A stretch of 64,000 nt of DNA. It comes from Streptomyces venezuelae (GTDB lineage: Bacteria; Actinomycetota; Actinomycetes; Streptomycetales; Streptomycetaceae). Shown here one piece after another: positions 36,062-45,229 of the stretch. The stretch is taken from contig NZ_CP029192.1 in NCBI RefSeq assembly GCF_008642315.1, positions 2,480,001 through 2,544,000 on the forward strand, written 5' to 3'. The notes beneath the pieces are model-generated. The model was not told the DNA's origin, did not search any database, and saw only the letters and a list, made by a program, of their open reading frames with translations. Each line of letters starts with the position of its first letter. The stretch's first letter is position 1. The position numbers and the translations under genes are program-made.

Positions 36062-37156
36062 ATGACCGCTGACAGCAATCCCGCACTGCTCGACACCGAG
36101 GGCCCCAAGGGTCCCGGGGCCGACGGCGACCCGGCCGCTGCCGGGGCGGCGTCGGCCCGCGGGCCCCGGGACCGCAACACCCGCGCCTACCTCCTCTATG
36201 TGGCGGGCAAGATCGGCGGCGCGGTCGTGTCGCTGTTCGCCGTGCTCGTCACCAGCTTCTTCCTGTTCCGGCTGATCCCCGGCGACCCCGTCAAGCAGAT
36301 GACGGGCGGCCAGCGGGTCTCATCCGAGCAACTCGCCGCGATGCGCAAGGAGTTCGGACTCGACAAGTCCGTCATGGCCCAGTTCTGGGACTACACCGGC
36401 AACGTCCTGACCGGCGACTTCGGTACGTCCTATCAGTTCCACGCGCCCGTGATGGACAAGATCACCGAGGCGCTGCCCGCGACGCTCCTGCTCACCGGAA
36501 CGGCGTACGTCCTCTACACGATCATCGGCATCTGGCTCGGCACGCGCACCGCGTGGCGCAACGGCAAGCTCGGCGACCGCTTCAACACCGGGCTCGCCCT
36601 GACGCTGTACTCGGTGCCGTCGTTCTGGCTGGGGCTGCTGCTGATCATCACCTTCTCGGTGGGCATCGGGCCCATTCCCGGGATGTTCCCGACCGGCGGC
36701 CTGGAGTCCGGGGGCGAGACCGGCTTCGCGTACGTCATCGACGTCGCGCACCACATGGTGCTTCCCGTCATCACCCTGGTCGCGGTCGGATACGCGCAGA
36801 CGCTGCTCGTCATGAGGTCGTCGCTGCTCGACGAGATGGGGAGCGACTATCTGACGACCGCGCGGGCGAAGGGGCTGCGGGACGATCTCGTACGGCGTCG
36901 GCACGCCGTTCCCAACGCCATGCTGCCGACCGTCACCCTGATGTTCGTCAACCTCGGCACGGTCGTGGCGGGCGCCATCCTCGTCGAGACCGTGTTCTCC
37001 TGGCCGGGCCTCGGCGGGCTCTTCTACCAGGCGCTGAGCGTGCCCGATCTGCCGCTGGTGCAGGGGCTGTTCTTCGTCTTCTCCGTCGCGGTGATCCTGA
37101 TGAACACCCTGGCCGACGTGATCTATCCGCTGCTCGATCCCCGGGTGGGCCGATGA
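36062..37156 (+). CDS. Peptide ABC transporter permease, DppB/OppB type
   Basis: First inner-membrane permease of the importer, 364 residues. A polar 40-residue N-terminus precedes six predicted transmembrane helices. RLIPGDPVKQM after helix 1 and the EAA-type loop (SDYLTTARAKGLRDDLVRRRHAVPNAMLP) identify the DppB/OppB family. The ATG lies three bases after the binding-protein stop, and its TGA overlaps the ATG of the next permease by four bases (ATGA). Confidence 0.94.
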   Translation: MTADSNPALLDTEGPKGPGADGDPAAAGAASARGPRDRNTRAYLLYVAGKIGGAVVSLFAVLVTSFFLFRLIPGDPVKQMTGGQRVSSEQLAAMRKEFGLDKSVMAQFWDYTGNVLTGDFGTSYQFHAPVMDKITEALPATLLLTGTAYVLYTIIGIWLGTRTAWRNGKLGDRFNTGLALTLYSVPSFWLGLLLIITFSVGIGPIPGMFPTGGLESGGETGFAYVIDVAHHMVLPVITLVAVGYAQTLLVMRSSLLDEMGSDYLTTARAKGLRDDLVRRRHAVPNAMLPTVTLMFVNLGTVVAGAILVETVFSWPGLGGLFYQALSVPDLPLVQGLFFVFSVAVILMNTLADVIYPLLDPRVGR

Positions 37157-38118
37157 CGACCGAATCCGCACCGACCGACCCGACACAGGCCGACCCCGTG
37201 CCCGCCGCCGCGGCGGTGCCCGCCGCCAAGAGCGCGCGGTCACTCGCCTGGACGCGGCGCAGGCACTCGGCGGCGCGCTTCTGGCGCGAGTACCGCACGC
37301 ACCGCGCCGGGCTCGTCGGCCTCGCCGTGCTCGTCCTGATCGCCCTCGCCGCGGTCTTCGCGCCGCTGCTCGTCGGCTCCGACGCGCAGAGCGTGACCGG
37401 CGCGCCGGGCGATCCGATGGAGTCGCCGAGTGCGGAGTTCCCGCTCGGGACCGACCAGTTCGGGCGCGACCTGCTGGGCCTGCTCGTGTGGGGCGCGCGC
37501 ATGTCGCTGACCGTGGGGCTGCTCGCCGCCGTGCTCTCGGTGGCCATCGGCACGCTCGTCGGGATCACCGCCGGGCACTTCAAGGGCTGGTACGCCACCG
37601 TGATCATGCGCATCACCGACTGGTTCCTGGTGATGCCGACGCTCGTGCTCGCCATCGCGCTCGCCGCGGTGATGTCCGGCACGATCTGGACGATCATCCT
37701 GGCGATCGGCGTGACGACCTGGCCGACCACGGCCCGCCTGGTCCGGGCGCAGACCCTCGCCGTGGAGTCCCGGCCCTACATCGAACGGGCGCAGGCACTC
37801 GGCGGCGGCCACGGCCACATCATGGCCCGACACGTCCTGCCCAACGTCATGCCGCTCGTCCTCGCGCAGACCACACTGGTCATCTCCGGCGCCATCCTCA
37901 CCGAGGCCACGCTCGCGTTCCTCGGCCTCGGCGACCCGACGAGCGTGTCGTGGGGCGGCCTGCTGCAGGACGCGCGCGAGGCCGGCGCGGTCAGCGCGGG
38001 GCACTGGTGGTACCTCGCCCCGCCCGGTCTCGCCATCGCGGTCGTCGCGCTGGCGTTCACGCTGTGCGGCCGTGCCGTGGAATCCGTGCTCAACCCCAGG
38101 CTGGGGGCCACCCGTTGA
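37153..38118 (+). CDS. Peptide ABC transporter permease, DppC/OppC type
   Basis: Second permease, 321 residues. The N-terminal region carries WREYRTHRAGLVGLAVLVLIALAAVFAPLL, the OppC_N signature, followed by GTDQFGRDLL and the EAA loop SRPYIERAQALGGGHGHIMARHVLPN. It starts at an ATG overlapping the previous stop by four bases, and its TGA overlaps a TTG that probably starts the first ATPase. Confidence 0.94.
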   Translation: MTTESAPTDPTQADPVPAAAAVPAAKSARSLAWTRRRHSAARFWREYRTHRAGLVGLAVLVLIALAAVFAPLLVGSDAQSVTGAPGDPMESPSAEFPLGTDQFGRDLLGLLVWGARMSLTVGLLAAVLSVAIGTLVGITAGHFKGWYATVIMRITDWFLVMPTLVLAIALAAVMSGTIWTIILAIGVTTWPTTARLVRAQTLAVESRPYIERAQALGGGHGHIMARHVLPNVMPLVLAQTTLVISGAILTEATLAFLGLGDPTSVSWGGLLQDAREAGAVSAGHWWYLAPPGLAIAVVALAFTLCGRAVESVLNPRLGATR

Positions 38119-39170
38119 CCGAGTCGACCGACATCACCAATATGACCGACATCACCGAAGCGAGCCCGCGGCGCCTGCTCGACGTACGCGATCTCGAAGT
38201 GACGTACGCGAACGGCGCCGCCGCCGTCCGCGGTGTGAACCTGCACGTCGACGCGGGCCGGAAACTGGGCGTCGCGGGCGAGTCGGGGTGCGGCAAGTCC
38301 ACACTCGCGCTCGCCCTGCTGCGGCTGCTGCCCGCAGGCACCAAGGTGTCCGGCGAGATCCTGCTCGACGGCGAGGACGTCCTCACCATGAAGTGGGGGC
38401 AGGTCCGCGCGGTGCGCTGGGCCGGCGCCTCGATCGTCTTCCAGGGCGCGATGCACTCCCTGAACGCCGTCCACCGCATCGGCGACCAGATCGCCGAGCC
38501 GATCCTGCTGCACAAGAAGGCGACGCAGGCCGGCGCGAAGACCAAGGTCGGCGAGCTCCTCGAACACGTGGGGCTGCCCGCCGCCCGCGCGGAGGCCTAC
38601 CCGCACGAGCTGTCCGGCGGCCAGCGCCAGCGCGTGATGATCGCGATGGCGCTCGCCTGCGATCCCCGGCTGATCATCGCCGACGAGCCGACCACCGCGC
38701 TCGACGTGATGATCCAGGCGCAGATCCTGCGCCTGATCGAACAGCTGGTGGCCGAGCAGGACCTGGGCCTGATGATGATCAGCCACGATCTGGCCGTGCT
38801 CTCCGACACGTGCGACCGGCTCGCGGTGATGTACGCGGGCCGTGTCGTCGAGGAGGGCCCGGCCTCCGAGGTCTACGAGAACGCCAGGCACCCGTACGGG
38901 AAGGCCCTCTCGGCGGCCTTCCCGCGCATCGGCGACATCGCGTCGCGGTTCGCCCCGCGCGGTCTGCCGGGCGATCCGCCCGACCCGTCCGCGCTCCCCA
39001 CGGGCTGTACGTTCCATCCGCGCTGCGCGGTGGCGCTCGACACCTGCGCCACGGAGGACCAGGCGCTGCGGGACGCGGGGCCGCACCACCGCGCGGCGTG
39101 TGTCCACGCGGGGGCACCGCTTCCCGCGCAGCCCACGTCGGCCCCCGCGACGGCGGAGCGCACACCGTGA
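38115..39170 (+). CDS. Peptide ABC transporter ATPase, DppD/OppD type
   Basis: Cytoplasmic ATPase that powers peptide import, 351 residues if started at the TTG (38115-38117) that overlaps the permease stop as TTGA; a shorter product from ATG 38142 is possible. Walker A GESGCGKS, signature LSGGQRQRV, Walker [13 protein letters not shown] and the H-loop SHDL are intact. The C-terminal oligopeptide-transporter domain has the usual cysteines ([15 protein letters not shown]). Its stop overlaps the next GTG as GTGA. Confidence 0.92.
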   Translation: MTESTDITNMTDITEASPRRLLDVRDLEVTYANGAAAVRGVNLHVDAGRKLGVAGESGCGKSTLALALLRLLPAGTKVSGEILLDGEDVLTMKWGQVRAVRWAGASIVFQGAMHSLNAVHRIGDQIAEPILLHKKATQAGAKTKVGELLEHVGLPAARAEAYPHELSGGQRQRVMIAMALACDPRLIIADEPTTALDVMIQAQILRLIEQLVAEQDLGLMMISHDLAVLSDTCDRLAVMYAGRVVEEGPASEVYENARHPYGKALSAAFPRIGDIASRFAPRGLPGDPPDPSALPTGCTFHPRCAVALDTCATEDQALRDAGPHHRAACVHAGAPLPAQPTSAPATAERTP

Positions 39171-40213
39171 CCGAGAGCCCCCGTGAAGAGGACGCACGCA
39201 TGACGACGCAGGACGACGCAGGCACGGTGGTCGAGGCGCCGGGTGGTGCGCTGCTCACCGCCGCCGGTCTGCACATCGCCTTCCCCGGCCGCCGTGGTGG
39301 ACCGACCGCGCGTGCGGTGGACGGCGTCGACCTCGACATCAAGGGCGGCGAGATCGTCGCCCTGGTCGGCGAGTCGGGCTGCGGCAAGACGACACTGGCC
39401 CGCTCACTGCTGGGCCTCGTCCCGCCGACCTCCGGCAAGGTCACATTCGGCGGCGAACCACTCGACTACTCCGGCCGCGCCCTGAAGGCGTACCGCAAGC
39501 GGGTCCAGCTGGTGCTCCAGGACCCGAGCGGGTCGCTCAATCCCCGGCACACGGTGTACGACGCCGTGGCGGAGGGGCTGCGCATCCACGGGTACGGGGG
39601 CGACGAGCGGGCGGCGGTCGCCGGGGCCCTCTCCCGGGCCGGCCTGCGCCCGCCCGAGCGCTTCTTCCTGCGCTACCCGCACGAACTCTCGGGCGGCCAG
39701 CGCCAGCGCGTCGTCATCGCGGGCGCGCTTGTCCTCGAACCCGAACTCATCGTCGCCGACGAGCCGGTGGCGTCACTGGACGCGTCCGTACGCGGCGAGA
39801 TCCTGGCACTCCTCCTGCGGCTGCGCGACGAACTGGGCCTGTCGGCACTGGTGGTGACCCACGACCTCGGCCTCGCCTGGAACATCGCCGACCGGGTCGC
39901 GGTGATGTACCTGGGCCGGATCGTGGAGACGGGAACGGTGGAGGAGGTCCTGACGTCCCCTCAGCACCCCTACACGCAAGCCCTCTTGTCCGTCCTGCCC
40001 GAGGCCCCCGGGGCCCCGGTCGTCCTCACGGGCGAGCCCCCGGACCCGTCCCGCATCCCCGGCGGCTGCCGCTTCCACGCCCGCTGCCAGGTACTCGCCT
40101 CGGGCGAGGCGGAACGGGCGGGGGTCGCGGACCGCTGCCGGGGGGAGGACCTGGCGGTGCTCTCCGGGGCGGGCGAGACGCAGGTGGCGTGCCACTGGGC
40201 GGCGGCGCGTTAG
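39167..40213 (+). CDS. Peptide ABC transporter ATPase, DppF/OppF type
   Basis: Second ATPase of the importer, 348 residues from the GTG that overlaps the previous stop. ATG 39200, with AGAGG eight bases upstream, is an equally plausible start and would remove 11 residues. Walker A GESGCGKT, the OppF-type [17 protein letters not shown], signature LSGGQRQRV, Walker [13 protein letters not shown] and H-loop THDL are all present, with the C-terminal Cys-containing domain (GCRFHARC). Last gene of the operon. Confidence 0.92.
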   Translation: MTESPREEDARMTTQDDAGTVVEAPGGALLTAAGLHIAFPGRRGGPTARAVDGVDLDIKGGEIVALVGESGCGKTTLARSLLGLVPPTSGKVTFGGEPLDYSGRALKAYRKRVQLVLQDPSGSLNPRHTVYDAVAEGLRIHGYGGDERAAVAGALSRAGLRPPERFFLRYPHELSGGQRQRVVIAGALVLEPELIVADEPVASLDASVRGEILALLLRLRDELGLSALVVTHDLGLAWNIADRVAVMYLGRIVETGTVEEVLTSPQHPYTQALLSVLPEAPGAPVVLTGEPPDPSRIPGGCRFHARCQVLASGEAERAGVADRCRGEDLAVLSGAGETQVACHWAAAR

Positions 40214-40293
40214 CGTCTGCCGACGGGGGTTCGCAGGCGGGGGCGGCTGGGGCTCTGCGCCGGGTGCGGCTCTGTGTCGGCTGCGGCTCGGTG

Positions 40294-40325
40294 GGGGCTG
40301 TTCGCGCAGTTCCCCGCGCCCCTGA
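40294..40325. repeat. Dispersed Streptomyces intergenic element
   Basis: The stretch containing CGCGCAGTTCCCCGCGCCCC matches a short GC-rich element that I recall as widely scattered between Streptomyces genes. Just downstream, GGCGCCC and GGGCGCC (about 40328-40345) form a 7-bp hairpin that may terminate the ABC operon. Confidence 0.5.
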
Positions 40326-40392
40326 CAAGGCGCCCGGCGGGCGCCCTCCAGGAGGCTTTCTCGCCGCGCACTCGCGAGCGACACCGGCGCCG

Positions 40393-40398
40393 TAGAGT
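40393..40398 (+). promoter_or_regulatory. -10-like element before Trypco2 gene
   Basis: TAGAGT fits the TAnnnT -10 pattern, 40 bases before the Trypco2 start. No clear -35 is seen at 16-19 bases upstream. Confidence 0.3.
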
Positions 40399-40437
40399 GT
40401 GCCGACTGCACACGCGTCGCGAGGAGTTGGGGGCAAG

Positions 40438-40776
40438 ATGAGTGAGCCCATCGGGGTCGGCGAGGCCGTACAGGCGCTCCGGGACGAGCTGCTGGAAGCG
40501 GCCGCCGCGGGCGCCGGCAGCAACGTGCAGTTCGAGGTCGGCCCCATCGAGCTGGAGTTCGCGGTCACCCTCACCAGGGAGGCCACCGCCAAAGTGGGCC
40601 TCGGTCGGGTGCTGGGCACGGTGGTGTCGGCGGGCGCCTCCGGACGGCTCACGAAGGAGGACGTGCACCACGTGAAGCTCGTCCTCACGCCGCGGGACCA
40701 GACCGGCAACCCGCTTCTGATCAGCAACGAGCACCCGCCGGAGACCGGCAGTCTCGAACCCTCCTTCGGGCGCTGA
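40438..40776 (+). CDS. Trypco2 (trypsin-co-occurring domain) protein
   Basis: A 112-residue protein that is almost entirely one domain: a first helix (IGVGEAVQALRDELLEAAAAG) and then strands VQFEVGPIELEFAVTLTREA and VHHVKLVLTPRDQTGNPLLIS. This is the pattern of the trypsin-co-occurring domain 2, described from comparative genomics as an adaptor that accompanies trypsin- and NTPase-containing conflict proteins. Here the next gene, 16 bases downstream, encodes exactly such a partner. The ATG has GAGGAG about 11 bases upstream; an in-frame upstream GTG lacks one. No catalytic residues; presumed adaptor or sensor. Confidence 0.87.
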   Translation: MSEPIGVGEAVQALRDELLEAAAAGAGSNVQFEVGPIELEFAVTLTREATAKVGLGRVLGTVVSAGASGRLTKEDVHHVKLVLTPRDQTGNPLLISNEHPPETGSLEPSFGR

Positions 40777-40792
40777 GAAGCGGCCGCCCGGC

Positions 40793-43700
40793 ATGCAGGA
40801 GACACGCCGGACCGCCGTGGTGCGGGCGGCGGGACAAGGGTCGGGCCACCTGCTCGCGCCGCGCCTCGTACTCACCGCGCAGCACGTCCTGGGGGGCCGC
40901 ACGGACGCGACGGTGCAGGTGCCCGGGAGCGACCCCGTCTCCTGCCGAGTGGTGTGGTCGCGCTCCGACGGGCCCTACGACAGCGCCCTGTTGCTGGCCG
41001 AGCAGGATCTGACGCGCGACCTCGCCCCCGTGCGCTGGGGCAGATTGGTGACGCAGGACCCGGCGGACACGTGGATCCGGGGATACACGGGTCATTCAGG
41101 GCGTACGGGGACCCTGGGTTCCACGTCGTTCGTCGGCGTGCTCGACCCCATGGAAGCCGTCGAGTCCGACCGCTACGTACTGAGCCTGACCGGCACTCCC
41201 CCGGTCGGGCCCGAGCGGGTCTCGCCCTGGGCCGGCCTGTCGGGCGGCGCCGTGTGGTGCGCGGGCACTCTTGTGGGTGTCGCCGTCGCCGACCTGCCGG
41301 GCTGGCAGCACAGCAGGATCGAGGCAGTCCCCAGCTACGTCCTCTTCGCCGACGAAGCGTTCCGCGAACTGGTGCGCCTGCACACCGGGGCGACCATCCA
41401 CCTCGAACCCGCCGAGTTCGCCGACCACACCGAATCCGTCGAGCCGCTCGTGCCACGGTCCGCCGCCACCCTGCTCCACCCCAGAGCGGAGACCGTGCGG
41501 TTCACCGGGCGCCGCGAACTCCTCGACGAGATGGTGGCGTGGAGCACGGCGGACGACGACCTGTCGATGGCGGTCCTCACCGGGGCCGGCGGTGCCGGGA
41601 AGACACGGCTCGCCCGCGAGCTCGGACACCGGGTCGCCGCGGAACGGTACGCGGTGGTGCACTTGAGGCGGGGCAGCGGACCGGACCAGCACCGGCTTCT
41701 CGCGGGTACGACGGCCCCCGTCCTCCTGGTGATCGACTACGCGGAGAGCCGGGTGGAGGAGGTGGGGGAACTCCTGCGCCTGCTGGGGCGGAGCACGAGC
41801 GGGGTCCCGCTCAGGGTCCTGCTCGTCGCACGAGCCCTCGGCCAGTGGTGGGACGAGCTGCGCTCCCTCGGCGGGGCGGAGGCTGCGGACACGACGGCGC
41901 GGGCCCGGCGCTGGTCGATCCTGGACACGGCGTCCCTGGGCGTGGCCGAGGACGAGATCTTCCGCACGGCGGTGGCGGACCTGACACGGGGAGCGGCGGC
42001 GCTGGGGCTCCCGGTGGCGGCGGGGTCGCCGCACGACATGCTCCCTGAGCCGCCGGGCACGCCCCGGCGCCCGCACAGGACCGTCCTCGACATCCACATG
42101 GCGGCGCTCGCGAGCGTGCTGGCGCCGAGCGCCGGGCCTCCGGTACGGGACGCCCAGGAGGCCCTCATCGGCCATGAGTCGGCGTACTGGCGGGAGACCT
42201 CGCGCCGCGCCCCGCTCGGTGCCCTCGGCGACGCCGCACTGCGCAACGCGGTGGTGACCGCCACCCTCGTGGGGCCGGTGCCGGGTGCGCGCGCCCACGC
42301 GATGCTCGCTCGGGTGCCGCGCGTCGGCGACCACCCGGAGTCGGTGCGGCGGGCGGTGGCGGACTGGCTCCACGAGCTCTATCCACGCCCCGACTCGGCG
42401 GACGGCGGCACGACGTGGCAGTGGGGCCCTCTCCAGCCCGACCCCCTGGGCGAGTTCCTCGTGGGCAGGCGAGTGGCGGCCGAGCCGGAGATCTTGCTTC
42501 GTCTGCTGCCGGTGCTCGACGGGCAGGAGACGGTGAACGCGCTTCTTGTGCTGAGCCGGGCCGCGGCGCAGACCGAGTCCGAGCCTCTGGCGGACGTCCT
42601 GCGCACCGCCGTCCGCTCCCGCCCGGCGCATTTGGCGCCCCTGCTGGTGGCGGCGGGAACGCGCAGCGCGGAACCCGCGATCCTGATCGCGGCGCTGGAC
42701 CAGATCCTCGTGGAGGAACTGCTGCCGCCGGGCCGGTTGCTCGACCTGGCGGCGAGGATCCCACCCCTCACCCGGGCGCTGTCGTCGTGGAGCGTCCGCC
42801 TGCACGAGAAGCTGCTGGAGGTCGAGCCCGAGCCGTCGGCGGCCGACCCGCACCGGGAGCGGGCGGGCACTCTGCACAATCTGGCAGGACGGCAACTCGG
42901 GGCCCACCGTAACCAGGAGGCACTGGAGACCGCGACGTCCGGACTGCGGCTGCTCGACACAGAGGGCGCCGGAGGCTTTGGCGATGTGCTCCGGGGACTG
43001 CTGCTGCACGACCGAGCGACAGCACTGGGCAGGCTCGGGCGGTTCGATGAGGCCGTGCGCGACGGACGGCAGAGCGTCGCGCAATTCGTGGCGTTGCAGG
43101 TGACGGGTGGCAAGAACCAGTCGTTCGCGCCGCTCGGGCTGGGGGCGGTGCTGAACAACCTCTCCCGGCACCTCGCGGAAACAGGCGACGACGAAGCGGC
43201 GCTTGCGGCCGCCCGCAGGTCGGTCGATACACGACGCGAACTCGCCGCCGACGACGTCACGCTGCTGCCCGATCTGGCCAGGTCGCTCAGTACGCTCACG
43301 ACGCGACTCTATGAGGCCGGTGACCTCGCCGCAGCGATGGAGGCCGCGAACGAATCCCTGAGCGTCCGCCGTAGAGCCGCGCAGGACCATCCGGACGCGT
43401 ACCTGGAGGAACTCGCCTCGATCTTGCGCAACAGGGCGCGGGTCCTTGTCGACCTGGGCGATCTCGTCGGTGCGCTGGAAGACGTACGGGAGGACGCGGC
43501 GATCAGACGGCAGCTCGCCCACTCGGGGCCGCCACGCTCGAGGGTGCAACTCGTGCATGCCCTGAACAAACTGGTCGACCTGCGTCTCAGGATCGGTTCG
43601 CCGTCGGAGGCCGTCGAGGCGGCGGTCGAGGCCACCGGTTTGGCGCGCAGGCTCGTGGCCGAGGACGGCCGACGGCATCTGCCGCTGCTCGGAATATCCT

Positions 43701-44140
43701 TCCTCGTACAGACCCGGTCCTTGCTCCACGCGTCGCAGGCATCGGTCGCCTACCGGGTGAACATCAAGGCCGCGCAGGTGTTCCGCACCGTCCACCGCGA
43801 GAACCCCGCGGATTATGAGGGCCTGCTGGATGCACTGGCCAATCAGGCCCACTTCATGTCCGCGGCGGAACGTCCGAAGGAGGAGGAACAGGCTGCTGCC
43901 GAATCAGTCGCCCTCCTGGCCGGTCTGCCTGCGGAGTTGAGGGACGAACTGAGGGCCGAGACCGCCGCGGCCCACGAATACCACGCCCAAACCCTCATCG
44001 CCCTGCACCGTCCGGAAGCGGCTCAGGAGGCGTGCGACGCCGCACTGGCCCTGTACCGCGAGCTGGAGCGCGAGGATCCGGGCTCGTGCACGGAGCGTCT
44101 CGAGAAGGTGGCGGCGCTCCGCGATGCGGCGGCGTCCTGA
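40793..44140 (+). CDS. Trypsin-NTPase-TPR conflict-system protein
   Basis: An 1115-residue cytosolic protein. Residues 1-200 are a trypsin-like protease with a complete triad: His31 (LTAQHVLGG), Asp63 (YDSALLL), Ser150 (GLSGGAV). A STAND-like NTPase follows, Walker A GAGGAGKT at 264-271 and Walker B VLLVIDYAE around Asp315, with a helical arm to about 680. The rest is an array of TPR-like helical pairs (HNLAGRQLGAHRNQEALETA; LLHDRATALGRLGRFDEAVRDG). No signal peptide. It follows the Trypco2 gene by 16 bases, forming a two-gene module. By analogy the TPR part senses or scaffolds, NTP binding switches state, and the protease is the output. Confidence 0.88.
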   Translation: MQETRRTAVVRAAGQGSGHLLAPRLVLTAQHVLGGRTDATVQVPGSDPVSCRVVWSRSDGPYDSALLLAEQDLTRDLAPVRWGRLVTQDPADTWIRGYTGHSGRTGTLGSTSFVGVLDPMEAVESDRYVLSLTGTPPVGPERVSPWAGLSGGAVWCAGTLVGVAVADLPGWQHSRIEAVPSYVLFADEAFRELVRLHTGATIHLEPAEFADHTESVEPLVPRSAATLLHPRAETVRFTGRRELLDEMVAWSTADDDLSMAVLTGAGGAGKTRLARELGHRVAAERYAVVHLRRGSGPDQHRLLAGTTAPVLLVIDYAESRVEEVGELLRLLGRSTSGVPLRVLLVARALGQWWDELRSLGGAEAADTTARARRWSILDTASLGVAEDEIFRTAVADLTRGAAALGLPVAAGSPHDMLPEPPGTPRRPHRTVLDIHMAALASVLAPSAGPPVRDAQEALIGHESAYWRETSRRAPLGALGDAALRNAVVTATLVGPVPGARAHAMLARVPRVGDHPESVRRAVADWLHELYPRPDSADGGTTWQWGPLQPDPLGEFLVGRRVAAEPEILLRLLPVLDGQETVNALLVLSRAAAQTESEPLADVLRTAVRSRPAHLAPLLVAAGTRSAEPAILIAALDQILVEELLPPGRLLDLAARIPPLTRALSSWSVRLHEKLLEVEPEPSAADPHRERAGTLHNLAGRQLGAHRNQEALETATSGLRLLDTEGAGGFGDVLRGLLLHDRATALGRLGRFDEAVRDGRQSVAQFVALQVTGGKNQSFAPLGLGAVLNNLSRHLAETGDDEAALAAARRSVDTRRELAADDVTLLPDLARSLSTLTTRLYEAGDLAAAMEAANESLSVRRRAAQDHPDAYLEELASILRNRARVLVDLGDLVGALEDVREDAAIRRQLAHSGPPRSRVQLVHALNKLVDLRLRIGSPSEAVEAAVEATGLARRLVAEDGRRHLPLLGISFLVQTRSLLHASQASVAYRVNIKAAQVFRTVHRENPADYEGLLDALANQAHFMSAAERPKEEEQAAAESVALLAGLPAELRDELRAETAAAHEYHAQTLIALHRPEAAQEACDAALALYRELEREDPGSCTERLEKVAALRDAAAS

Positions 44141-44147
44141 CCGGCGC

Positions 44148-45101
44148 TCAGGGCTTCCGCGCCGCCTCGACCAGTTCGCGGCACCGCTTCACATCATCCG
44201 CCATCGCCACGAGCAGCGAGTCGATCGTGTCGAACTTGGCCTGGCCGCGGACGAAGGACAGGAAGTCCACGGCCACGTGCAGGCCGTACAGGTCGAGGCC
44301 GACGCGGTCGATCGCGTATGCCTCCACCGTGCGCTCCGTCCCGTCGAACTGCGGGTTCGTGCCGACCGAGATCGCCGCCGGCATCGCCTCGCCCTGGGCG
44401 TGCAGCCAGCCGGCGTAGACGCCGTCCGCGGGGACGGCCGTGTGCGGCAGGGTCTCCACGTTCGCCGTGGGGAAGCCCAGCTCCCGGCCGCGCTGCGCGC
44501 CGCGCACGACGACGCCCTCGACGCGGTGCGGGCGGCCGAGGATCTCCGCCGCTCCGGTGACGTCGCCCTCGGCGATCAGGCGGCGGGTCAGCGTGGAGGA
44601 GAACGGCTCGCCGCCGCCCGCCTCGCCGCTCACGTAGAGGTCGACGACGTCCACCTCGTAGTCGTACGTTCCGCCGAGCTCGGCCAGGAAGTCGACGTTG
44701 CCCGCCGCCTTGTGGCCGAAGCGGAAGTTGGGGCCCTCGACGACCACGCGCGCGTGCAGCTTGTCGACGAGGACCTTGACCACGAAGTCCGCGGGCGACA
44801 GCTTCGAGAACTCGGTGGTGAAGGGGAGGATGAGGAGCGCGTCCACCCCAAGATCCGCCATCAGCTCGGCGCGCCGGTGGTGCGGGGCGAGGAGCGGCGG
44901 GTGGCTGCCGGGGCGGACGACCTCGCTGGGGTGCGGGTCGAAGGTGACGACGACGGCGGGCACGCCGAGCTCACGGGCGCGCTCCACCGCACGGCCGATG
45001 ATGAGCTGGTGCCCGCGGTGCACGCCGTCGTAGGAACCAATGGTGACGACGCTGCGCCCCCAGTCCTGGGGGATGTCCTCCAAGCCACGCCAGCGCTGCA
45101 C
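44148..45101 (-). CDS. ribF: Bifunctional riboflavin kinase/FAD synthetase
   Basis: Converts riboflavin to FMN and FMN to FAD. The 317-residue protein has the nucleotidyltransferase half with TIGSYDGVHRGHQ (about 20-32) and TFDPHPSEV, and the C-terminal flavokinase half with RGRELGFPTANVE. The GTG at 45101 has GAGGAG about nine bases upstream. It lies only seven bases from the convergent end of the trypsin-NTPase-TPR gene. Its usual neighbour truB is separated from it here by the 1348-residue protein. Confidence 0.95.
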   Translation of the reverse strand: MQRWRGLEDIPQDWGRSVVTIGSYDGVHRGHQLIIGRAVERARELGVPAVVVTFDPHPSEVVRPGSHPPLLAPHHRRAELMADLGVDALLILPFTTEFSKLSPADFVVKVLVDKLHARVVVEGPNFRFGHKAAGNVDFLAELGGTYDYEVDVVDLYVSGEAGGGEPFSSTLTRRLIAEGDVTGAAEILGRPHRVEGVVVRGAQRGRELGFPTANVETLPHTAVPADGVYAGWLHAQGEAMPAAISVGTNPQFDGTERTVEAYAIDRVGLDLYGLHVAVDFLSFVRGQAKFDTIDSLLVAMADDVKRCRELVEAARKP

Positions 45102-45229
45102 TTCTTTGCTCCTCGCCGAACCCGTATACGTCACGTACATCTGTACGTTCCCATTGCCGATTGCGCAGGTCTAAGAGTGCCATGCCGACACCTCACGGCT
45201 CGCACCGGAGGGAGTGGCGGGGGTCACTC

